Source: Ketobacter sp. | GTDB lineage: Bacteria; Pseudomonadota; Gammaproteobacteria; Pseudomonadales; Ketobacteraceae | Direction: 5' to 3' | Length of the DNA stretch: 64,000 nt | Assembly (NCBI RefSeq): GCF_003671495.1 | Contig: NZ_RCHN01000018.1 | Location: 1-64,000 of the forward strand | Part shown: piece by piece, positions 57,339-64,000 of the stretch | How the letters are laid out: every line of letters begins with the position of its first letter | Position numbering within the stretch: the stretch's first letter is position 1 | The notes under the pieces: generated by a model | The model's database searches: none | What the model saw: only the letters and a program-made list of their open reading frames with translations | Told to the model about the DNA's origin: nothing | Position numbers and translations under genes: made by a program

Positions 57339-60300
57339 CCCCGGCTGCCTTTGCCTGGGCGCCTGGCCCAGTTCATCCTGGCCCAATGCACCCTGGCCCA
57401 ATACAGCCCACTGAGCAGGGTCAGCAGCCACCAGGACAGTGCGCCGGCGTATTCCCCCCGGGCCTCGTTGTTCTCCGGCTGATAGTCCACCTCGTCGGCG
57501 AAAGCGGAGGACACCACCAGGTGTTTATCCGAGGCGTTGGGGACACCCATGACGATGTCCATCACCTTTTCCTCGCCCACGGGCAGCGACGGCAGTGTGC
57601 AGTCCAGGCGGCCACGGGTGCTGATGCAATTCACGGCATCGTTCTCTTGCCGGATGTAGGTCAGGTAGAGGTTGCTGGCACTGGTGTGCAGGATCTGCAG
57701 GTTGTGGGCATCCACCTGACCGGAATTGGTGAAGCGCACCCGGTAGTTGACCTCGTCACTGCGGGTTTCAAACAGCTTGGTCATGGTGACCTGCAGCTCC
57801 ACGTTGGCGGCGAAGGGATCGGTGTCACCTTCGTATTCCTGCAGATTATTGAGGCCGTCAGCGTCTGGATCGCCCTGCCCGTCATCCGGATCAGTCGGGT
57901 CCAATCCGTGTTCGGCCTCCCAGGCGCTGGGAATGCCGTCGCCGTCGTCATCCTCCTCACTGCTGGTGAAGAAGCGCAGGTTATCCAGATACAGGTGAGT
58001 GGGGCCGCCGCTGTAGGGGTTGTCCATCTCAAAGCGGAGACTGTGAACCCCTGTCGTCAAATCCAGCGTGAAGTTCCCCGGCGCATCGTAATAGCCGTGC
58101 TCCGCCTCCAGTACCCCATCCACATACAGCCGCAGCCGGCTGTTCAGCGAGCTGCTTTGCAGATTGAAATCGTACTGCAAGGTACCGGCCTGGAAGAGCG
58201 CGGTGAATTCTGCGGTGGCCGTACTGTAGAACGCCATGTTTTCCTGGGCCAGGCTGAACCCGCCGTGACTGCTCCAGCTGGCCGAAGTGGTCCAGGGCTC
58301 TGCCCGCTCCGTGGTGAAGCGCCATTGCGGTGCAGGGCCGGACTCGAAGGAATCCTGCCACAGCAGCAGCGGGTTGGTCATGGAGGCCGGGTCGGTGGGG
58401 TCCAGCTGCAGGCGGAATTCATCCAGGTTGGTCAGGCGGTCGCCGTCGTTGTCCCGGGTCCCGTCGCTGCCATCCAGCGGGTCCAGGCCATAGCGGATTT
58501 CAAAGCCGTCGTGCATCTGGTCGCCGTCACTGTCCGGGTTGTCGAGGCCGGTGTTGGCAGCGCGTTCAGCGGCGTCGTCGGCGCCATCGTCGTCACTGTC
58601 GGCACGCCGTGGATGGCCCTGGTACTGGAACTCTTCCAGGTTGCTGAGGCCATCCAGGTCGGTGTCCACCTCGGCATCGTGGGGTTCCTGCGGGTCCAGA
58701 TCAAACGCCAGTTCCCATTGATTCGGCAGACCGTCTGCATCCAGGTCGGTGTTGGCGCTTTCGAACCAGACCAGGTCAATCCAGGCGCTGGAGGCGTCGT
58801 CAGCGGCGCTGTTGCGCTGCAACTGGATTTCAATACGGTGCTCGCCTTCGGTCAGTGGAACCTGCAGGCGGGTGGTCTGGTCGGTGAAGCTGCTGAAGGC
58901 GTAACGGGCTTCCCCATTCAGGTAAACCAGCAGTCGATCACGGCCGCTGGCCAGGAAACGGGTGCGCAGATCCAGGTGCAAGGTCCCGCTGCGGGTCCAG
59001 CCGTGGAACTGCAGCGCGCTGACGGTACCGTTCTCCAGGCCGCTGGCCTTCAGGCTGCGGTGGCCCTGGCTGGACCAGTCATCGCTGAAGTCCCACTGGC
59101 CGCTGCCGCTGGTGGTGATGCTCCAGCCATCCGGCAGGGTGTCCGCTTCGAAGGTGAGCGCCATGTACTCGATGGTCGGCACAAAGTCAGTGGGATCAGA
59201 GGGGTCGCTGCCGCGCTGGTATTCCTCCAGGTTGGAACTGCCGTCGCCGTCCAGGTCCTGGGCCGCATCCGTTGGGTCAGTGGGGCTTAAGCCATGTTGC
59301 ACTTCGTAGCCGTCCTCCATGAGATCGCCGTCGCTGTCGCGGAGACCGGGATTGGAGCCGTGTACGTTGATTTCGTCACCGTCACTTACGCCATCGCCGT
59401 CGCTGTCCACCAGGGTGGGGTCAGAGCCGTGCTCAAACTCCTGGTGGTTGCTGGCGCCGTCGCCATCCAGGTCCAGGGCCGCGTCGGTGGGGTCCAGCGG
59501 GTCCAGACCGTATTGGATCTCCCAATGATTGGGCAGGCCATCGGCGTCCACATCGGTATCGCTTTCAAACAGCAGGGCATCGATCCAGACCGTATCTTCA
59601 TCCCGGTTAACGGAGCCGTCTTTGCTGTAGGTGAACACGAAGCTGTGCTGCCCGGCCGCCAGGTCCAGGGAAAACCGTCCATTGCGGATGCCTGACGCAT
59701 TCATCACCGGGTTGCCATCCACCGACACATAGAGTCGGTCACAGCAGCTTTCCGTGGCGGTGCGGTAATCAAAAGACAGGGTGCCTGCGGTCACAAACAG
59801 GGTGAAGCGCAGGGTCGCCGACTGGTTGTGGGTCAGACCGCTGGCCGCAAAACTGTTGCTGCCATGGGTGGACCAGCCGCTGCTGATGCTCCAGCCAGCA
59901 CCGCCGGGGTTGTTGCTGCTGATTTCCCAATGGGCAGGAAGGTCGGCTTCGAACGACTCGAACAGCAGGGTGATGGGTTCCAGAAAGTCATCCGGGTCGG
60001 TGGGGTCGGTACCGAGGCGGAATTCCTCCAGATTGGTGTGACCGTCGCCGTCCAGATCCTGGTCCGCATCGGCAGGGTCCAGCGGGTCCAGGCCCATGGC
60101 CACTTCAAAGCCGTCGTCCATTTCGTCGCCGTCGGTGTCCGCCCGCAGCGGTGAGGTGCCGTGCTGGTTGATTTCCGCGCCGTCATTCAGGTTGTCGCCG
60201 TCGCTGTGGGCCAGGGTCGGGTTCGAGCCGTGTTCGAATTCCTGCAGGTTGCTGGCGCCGTCACCGTCCAGATCCTGCGCGGCATCGGCGGGGTCCTCCG

Positions 60301-62749
60301 GATTCAGCTCGTATTGCATTTCCCAGCGGTTGGGCAGGCCGTCGCCGTCCACATCGGGGTCATTCGATTCGAACAGCAGTCCGTCGATCCAGACGCTGTC
60401 CAGATCGGCATTAACGGAGCCATCCTTGCTGTATTGGAAGACGATGCTGTGGGCCCCCGGTGCCAGCGCCAGGCTGAATCGGGCGCTATCGTTCCCGCTG
60501 CGGTTCAGCACCTGATTACCGTCCAGGAACACCTGCAGTCGGTCGCAGCAGGCTTCCGTGGAAACCCGGTAATCGAAGCTCAGGGTACCGGCCTCAAACA
60601 CCCCCACCAGGGTCAGGCTGGCACGCTGGGAATGGGCCAGGCCGCGGGCGACATAACTGTGCTGGCCGTGGCTGGACCAGTCCGCGCCCTGCGCCCAACC
60701 GCCGGTGCTGCTGTCGCTGGTCTGTTGCCAGCGGGCGTCCAGCGGGCCTTCGAAGGATTCCAGATAGAATGCCATGGGGGTGACAAAATCGGAGGGGTCG
60801 GTGGGATCAGTGCCCAGCTGGTATTCTTCCAGATTGGGGGAGCCATCACCGTCAAAGTCGAGCGCGGCGTCGGCTGGGTCCAGGGGGTCCAGGCCGTATT
60901 GCACCTCGAACCCGTCCGGCATCTGGTCGCTGTCGGTATCCGGCAGAATCGGGGATGTACCGTGCACCTCGATTTCGTCGTAGTCGCCCAGGTTGTCGTG
61001 GTCTGTATCCGAAAGCGTGGGATCGGTTTGATACTGGAATTCGGTGACGTTGCTGACGCCATCGGTATCCAGGTCACCCAGGGCATCGGACGGGTCGGTG
61101 GGGTCGAATCCCCAATGGTACTCCCAACCATCGGGCATGCCGTCGCCGTCGGTGTCCAGGTCGTCGCTGCGACAATAGATGCCCACGGTGACAAAGGCCC
61201 GCATCACCGCAAATTTGGGATACCCCAGATCATCCGCCGCGCTCAACACGCCGCAGGCGCCCTCTTCGAAGCCGGTGCTGGGCACCCAGTGGAAGCGATT
61301 GGCCTGCACGAAAAGATCAAACGCGGTGCGGGGATTCCAGCCCTCGGCAGTGGCAATCAGGTAATAGGCGCGATTGAACACACCGCTGGAGTGGTGCACG
61401 TCCATACCGGTGTAAAAATCGCTGGCGTGGCCGATGGACAGGCCATCCTCGGTGGGGTCGGCAAAATACCGCAGGGCGGTGGTGTTCTTGGTGATGGCTG
61501 CCCCGATCAGCCAGTCCACGCTGCCCGTCAGATAGTACTCCGCCGCTTCACCGGCCATGTCGGAAAAGGCCTCGTTGATGCCGCCGGACTGCTGGTTGTA
61601 GATCAGGTTGGAATTCTGTTCAGTGAAACCGTGACTCACCTCGTGGGACACCACATTGATGTCCACCAGGGGATAAAAGCGAGTGCCGCCATCCCCGAAC
61701 ACCATGGATTGGCCGTCCCAATAGGCGTTGTCGTAATTGTTTCGATAATGGACTTTGAGGGCCAGCTGAAAGGACAGCGGCGCCAGGCTGTACCAGTCCT
61801 GATACAGGTTGAACACCACGTTGCCGAAGTAGTGGGCGTCATTGAGGGGGGAGTAGGCCCCGTTGATTTCCTTATAGGTGTTCTCGTAGCAGGGGAACTC
61901 GAAGGGCGTGGTGAGGTTGTCGTTGCTGCCGTGTTGCAGGTCCACCGTGTAGACATTGTCATTGATTAACGCACAGCCGGTGGCGGTTTCGGTGACGTCC
62001 AGGAAGCCATAGTCGGTGCCGTATTCGTAGCGACCGGTTTTGACGTTGCCCCCCGGGCCGGTGGCCTCTGCATGGGCCAGTCGGTCCCAGGCCTGCAGGA
62101 TGTCCAGGGTATCCTCCTGGATCAAAACCACGGGGCGTACCGGCTCCCGCTCGGGGTGACTGGCCAGGAAGGCGGTGACGCGCACGATCACCGCGCGTTG
62201 CTCCGCCAGATACACCTGACGGCTGACATCGACCTGGCTCAGGGTCCATTGGTCGGTGGGGAGCCCGGTTTTGGCGGCCACCCATTGCAGGGCTACCTGT
62301 TCATACTGCTCATGGTCCGACGGATCGCCGGTTGGATTCGGGGCGGCAGCCTGGGGCTGGGTGTCGGTGGTCTGGGACAGGCTGGTTGCCAGGCCCCGGG
62401 CCACCCTGCCACCGGCACCATAGACCTGGCCCGAGCGCTCGTGCAGGGTAATGTGCTGGCCCCACACCGGCAGGCCCTGATAAGTCTGCTGATAACGGCT
62501 GTGCAGGTTGCCTGCTTTGTCCCGGCCCTGCGCCAGTGGTTGCAGGCCTTCGTGTGCGCCCAGCTGCAGGGCCATAGCCACCATTTCCCGTTTGGTTTCA
62601 CTGAGTGCAATGCCCCGGGCAGACTGTAACGGCAGGCTGGTGAATGCGTCTTTAGTAACGGGTTCCCATGAAACAGCCAGGGAGGTAACGGAAAAAACGG
62701 ACAGGAGTACGGTGGTTGCCAGGCGCAACCCGTTACGGTAGATGTGCAT
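57335..62749 (-). CDS. Giant secreted M4-type metallopeptidase with TSP3 and beta-sandwich repeats
   Basis: An 1804-residue exported protein. After the signal peptide come an FTP/PepSY propeptide (about residues 35-200) and a thermolysin-like catalytic domain (about 215-525). All key residues are there: H-E-V-S-H (369-373), Glu393 in G-I-N-E-A-F-S-D and the active-site V-H-H-S-S-G near His452. Then come blocks of D-x-D-x-D-G calcium-binding (TSP3-type) repeats alternating with about 135-residue beta-sandwich modules: four pairs between about 528 and 1595, then a short fifth TSP3 block. A DUF11/CARDB-like domain and a hydrophobic-basic tail end it. The ATG at 62749 was chosen over TTG 62761 because the latter is only two bases from AGGAG. 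Confidence 0.93.
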   Translation of the reverse strand: MHIYRNGLRLATTVLLSVFSVTSLAVSWEPVTKDAFTSLPLQSARGIALSETKREMVAMALQLGAHEGLQPLAQGRDKAGNLHSRYQQTYQGLPVWGQHITLHERSGQVYGAGGRVARGLATSLSQTTDTQPQAAAPNPTGDPSDHEQYEQVALQWVAAKTGLPTDQWTLSQVDVSRQVYLAEQRAVIVRVTAFLASHPEREPVRPVVLIQEDTLDILQAWDRLAHAEATGPGGNVKTGRYEYGTDYGFLDVTETATGCALINDNVYTVDLQHGSNDNLTTPFEFPCYENTYKEINGAYSPLNDAHYFGNVVFNLYQDWYSLAPLSFQLALKVHYRNNYDNAYWDGQSMVFGDGGTRFYPLVDINVVSHEVSHGFTEQNSNLIYNQQSGGINEAFSDMAGEAAEYYLTGSVDWLIGAAITKNTTALRYFADPTEDGLSIGHASDFYTGMDVHHSSGVFNRAYYLIATAEGWNPRTAFDLFVQANRFHWVPSTGFEEGACGVLSAADDLGYPKFAVMRAFVTVGIYCRSDDLDTDGDGMPDGWEYHWGFDPTDPSDALGDLDTDGVSNVTEFQYQTDPTLSDTDHDNLGDYDEIEVHGTSPILPDTDSDQMPDGFEVQYGLDPLDPADAALDFDGDGSPNLEEYQLGTDPTDPSDFVTPMAFYLESFEGPLDARWQQTSDSSTGGWAQGADWSSHGQHSYVARGLAHSQRASLTLVGVFEAGTLSFDYRVSTEACCDRLQVFLDGNQVLNRSGNDSARFSLALAPGAHSIVFQYSKDGSVNADLDSVWIDGLLFESNDPDVDGDGLPNRWEMQYELNPEDPADAAQDLDGDGASNLQEFEHGSNPTLAHSDGDNLNDGAEINQHGTSPLRADTDGDEMDDGFEVAMGLDPLDPADADQDLDGDGHTNLEEFRLGTDPTDPDDFLEPITLLFESFEADLPAHWEISSNNPGGAGWSISSGWSTHGSNSFAASGLTHNQSATLRFTLFVTAGTLSFDYRTATESCCDRLYVSVDGNPVMNASGIRNGRFSLDLAAGQHSFVFTYSKDGSVNRDEDTVWIDALLFESDTDVDADGLPNHWEIQYGLDPLDPTDAALDLDGDGASNHQEFEHGSDPTLVDSDGDGVSDGDEINVHGSNPGLRDSDGDLMEDGYEVQHGLSPTDPTDAAQDLDGDGSSNLEEYQRGSDPSDPTDFVPTIEYMALTFEADTLPDGWSITTSGSGQWDFSDDWSSQGHRSLKASGLENGTVSALQFHGWTRSGTLHLDLRTRFLASGRDRLLVYLNGEARYAFSSFTDQTTRLQVPLTEGEHRIEIQLQRNSAADDASSAWIDLVWFESANTDLDADGLPNQWELAFDLDPQEPHDAEVDTDLDGLSNLEEFQYQGHPRRADSDDDGADDAAERAANTGLDNPDSDGDQMHDGFEIRYGLDPLDGSDGTRDNDGDRLTNLDEFRLQLDPTDPASMTNPLLLWQDSFESGPAPQWRFTTERAEPWTTSASWSSHGGFSLAQENMAFYSTATAEFTALFQAGTLQYDFNLQSSSLNSRLRLYVDGVLEAEHGYYDAPGNFTLDLTTGVHSLRFEMDNPYSGGPTHLYLDNLRFFTSSEEDDDGDGIPSAWEAEHGLDPTDPDDGQGDPDADGLNNLQEYEGDTDPFAANVELQVTMTKLFETRSDEVNYRVRFTNSGQVDAHNLQILHTSASNLYLTYIRQENDAVNCISTRGRLDCTLPSLPVGEEKVMDIVMGVPNASDKHLVVSSAFADEVDYQPENNEARGEYAGALSWWLLTLLSGLYWARVHWARMNWARRPGKGSRG
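57362..57406. repeat. Three exact-length 15-bp tandem repeats coding W-A-R units
   Basis: CCTGGCCCAGTTCAT (57362-57376), CCTGGCCCAATGCAC (57377-57391) and CCTGGCCCAATACAG (57392-57406). On the coding (minus) strand they give L-Y-W-A-R, V-H-W-A-R, M-N-W-A-R at the very end of the peptidase, just after its last hydrophobic segment. The repeats extend the basic part of a sorting-type tail. Confidence 0.85.
58370..61165 (-). repeat. Internal gene repeats: TSP3 block plus beta-sandwich, four copies
   Basis: About 800-bp units start near 61165, 60360, 59560 and 58740 (reading leftwards). The TSP3 blocks repeat D-P-L-D-P-x-D-A-x-x-D-x-D-G-D-G type lines. The sandwich parts repeat W-S-x-H-G-x-x-S, A-G-T-L-x-x-D and V-W-I-D-x-L-x-F-E-S. 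Copies 1 and 2 share a double-Cys (C-C-D-R-L) and S-K-D-G-S-V-N; copies 3 and 4 have lost it and diverged. The four sandwich modules span about 57965-60780. DNA similarity between copies 1 and 2 is visible, so duplication is relatively recent. Confidence 0.8.
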
Positions 62750-62761
62750 TGATGACCCCAA

Positions 62762-63018
62762 AACTCCTAAAGAAAAAAGCTTTCATGAGCGACAGTAAAT
62801 GTTTCGGCTCAAAAAAATTGCCAGGGCGCCCCCGCCTCTGAGCAGTGCCGGAAATGGTATACAAGGGGGCAGGGTCTGGCAAGTTACAGGGTCTATGACC
62901 TGATACACGAATGGGTTATTGTATCAGTTTGACCTAAGACATTTTGCAGCGAACCAGCTGATAAAGAACAAAAAAATAGTGATGAACAAAAACCAAAGGC
63001 AAATGAGGTAAAGCCGAC
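62762..63018. promoter_or_regulatory. Divergent spacer with 7-bp dyad
   Basis: This AT-rich gap separates the divergent peptidase and DUF1499 genes. It holds an inverted repeat TGATACA (62901-62907) / TGTATCA (62920-62926) that could be an operator for either gene. No promoter is certain. An AGGAG site for the peptidase lies at its left end and a GAGGTAAAG site for the lipoprotein at its right end. Confidence 0.4.
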
Positions 63019-63492
63019 ATGAAGAATACAACACTGAACCAATGGGTGAAGAGCAAATGGGCCATGAGTGCGCTGCTGATGACCGCGGTGGTCCTGGGGG
63101 GCTGCGGTACCACCTATCCGGTGGCGCGGGGAGCGTTTCAGGATAAACTCGGCAACTGCCCGGACAAACCGAACTGCATCTCCTCCAACGCAGAAGAGGA
63201 AGATCGTGAATATCCGCCCATCCGGTTTGAGGGTGATCCGGCCGCGGCCAAGCGTAAACTGCTGGGTGTGATCAATTCCTACCCGCGTACCACCATCACT
63301 CAGGATAAGGACAACTACCTGCGGGTGGAGTTTGAAACCGCCGTCTTCGGCTTTGTGGATGATGCCGAATTCCTGATTCTGGACAACCGTATCCTGGTGC
63401 GTTCGGCCTCACGGGTAGGCTACAGTGACCTGGGCAAAAACCGCAGCCGCATGAAAGACATTCAGGCGCAATTTGAACCCTGCTGTCAGTGA
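63019..63492 (+). CDS. DUF1499 lipoprotein
   Basis: A 157-residue lipoprotein (lipobox L-G-G-C, about residues 27-30). The DUF1499 domain (about 45-150) starts C-P-D-K-P-N-C-I-S-S and has R-V-E-F-x-T-A-V-F-G-F-V-D-D and R-S-A-S-R-V-G-Y-S-D-L-G-K-N-R, all diagnostic. The biochemical role of the family is not known to me. The ATG at 63019 follows GAGGTAAAG. Confidence 0.9.
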   Translation: MKNTTLNQWVKSKWAMSALLMTAVVLGGCGTTYPVARGAFQDKLGNCPDKPNCISSNAEEEDREYPPIRFEGDPAAAKRKLLGVINSYPRTTITQDKDNYLRVEFETAVFGFVDDAEFLILDNRILVRSASRVGYSDLGKNRSRMKDIQAQFEPCCQ

Positions 63493-63611
63493 GCCACGGC
63501 CTGACAGGCCAGAATGGGCGGTACAGTGAATGCTGTGCCGCTTTCCACTATACTGAACAGAGGTTTGTGAAACAGGGATTAAACACGGGTTAAACCGGAA
63601 AGGAGGCCACC

Positions 63612-64000
63612 ATGGGGCGATGGGGACACCCCGGTACATGGAGCGCTATTTGCCTGCTCGTCGGCACGGCCAGTGGGCTAATCAGTGCGCCGGCCCAGGC
63701 AACGGAATTTCATTTCAGCGGCTTTGCCACCGCCGCCGCCGGCACCACCCTGGAAGCCGGCACCCGCTATCAGGTGGAACCCACCACCCAGGGCGCCTAC
63801 GACGATGAGGTGAGCTTTGAGCCTGAATCCGTCGCCGGCTTACAGGTGCAGGCAGTGGTCAACGAGCGTTTGCGCGCCACGCTGCAAGTGGTGGCGAAAG
63901 GGGCCGATGATTTCGATGCCGAACTGGATTGGGCGTTCATCAGCTATGACCTGCAACCCAACCTCACCTTCAACGCCGGCCGCTATCGCCTGCCCCTGTT
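63612..64000 (+). CDS. Outer-membrane porin-like protein, N-terminal part (3' end outside window)
   Basis: The frame starts at ATG 63612 after a strong AGGAGG and runs off the right edge, giving 129 residues. A signal peptide ends at A-Q-A (about residue 31). The mature part starts F-H-F-S-G-F-A-T and shows alternating strands (L-Q-V-Q-A-V-V-N, L-R-A-T-L-Q-V-V-A, then D-W-A-F-I-S-Y-D-L and F-N-A-G-R-Y-R-L-P). This resembles putative porins of marine gammaproteobacteria, with an L-G-R-x-x-x-P-type strand. Specificity cannot be judged. Confidence 0.75.
   Translation, partial: MGRWGHPGTWSAICLLVGTASGLISAPAQATEFHFSGFATAAAGTTLEAGTRYQVEPTTQGAYDDEVSFEPESVAGLQVQAVVNERLRATLQVVAKGADDFDAELDWAFISYDLQPNLTFNAGRYRLPL

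Noticed and set aside
57095-59290. Long plus-strand open frame (731 codons) opposite the peptidase
   Set aside because: It is antisense to the repetitive, Asp-rich coding region, has low-complexity content and no family pattern. Open antisense frames are expected from the codon bias.
58370-61165. Periodic repeats that might suggest a CRISPR array or satellite
   Set aside because: The period is about 800 bp, lies in frame within one gene and encodes protein modules.
60161-61969. Long plus-strand open frame (602 codons) opposite the peptidase
   Set aside because: Same reason: mirror image of the TSP3 and catalytic coding sequence, with no ribosome site or domain.

Overview
The window reads as chromosome of a GC-rich, free-living gammaproteobacterium of the Pseudomonadales/Oceanospirillales kind, probably aquatic. 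The main reason is the block at 38.6-50.8 kb: trkA, rsmB, fmt and def on the minus strand, then a LysM protein, dprA, tsaC, hemF and aroE on the plus strand. From memory this is the order seen next to the replication origin in Pseudomonas. Here trkH, a GGDEF-EAL protein and purE are inserted into or beside it. Sodium-type Mrp antiporter genes, many TonB-linked and lipoprotein genes and several acyl-CoA dehydrogenases fit a marine or brackish scavenger. I saw no rRNA, tRNA, CRISPR array or intact insertion sequence.

Layout. 0-0.6 kb is AT-rich accessory DNA: the C-terminal part of a CcdB-like gyrase toxin, three 32-bp tandem repeats and a relic of an ABC-transporter ATPase. 0.6-6.5 kb is a complete six-gene Mrp cation/proton antiporter operon with fused A and B subunits (minus strand). 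6.6-23.2 kb is mixed: SelO, a pair of acyl-CoA dehydrogenases, an MsbA-like exporter, a 7TM diguanylate cyclase, LysR plus a fatty-acid-hydroxylase-like membrane protein, two lipoproteins, a DMT exporter, a Tat-exported amine oxidase, and an AraC regulator next to a degenerate GGDEF protein.

23.5-32.1 kb is the most coherent unit: TonB-dependent receptor, beta-propeller phytase lipoprotein, ExbB, ExbD, TonB and a Tat-exported PhoX phosphatase, all on the plus strand. One Pho-box-like site lies in front of the receptor and a second in front of exbB. It looks like a self-contained phosphate-starvation system. The receptor would import a phosphorylated organic compound (perhaps phytate or its breakdown products) with its own energising complex, while phytase and PhoX release phosphate outside the cytoplasm.

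32.2-37.1 kb holds an LCAD-type acyl-CoA dehydrogenase with a GntR regulator and an SDR, then two tandem bacteriohemerythrins facing a GAF-GGDEF cyclase. 37.2-50.8 kb is the Trk / translation / haem / shikimate block. 50.8-57.3 kb has a second TonB-dependent receptor, a GH-A-like lipoprotein, an arylsulfatase and MgtE. 57.3-62.7 kb is one very large secreted M4-type metallopeptidase with alternating calcium-binding and beta-sandwich modules and an unusual C-terminal tail. The window ends with a DUF1499 lipoprotein and the start of an outer-membrane porin-like gene.

Four GGDEF proteins occur in 64 kb. Three have intact catalytic motifs. One has lost its active site but kept the product-binding RxxD motif, so it may be a c-di-GMP receptor.
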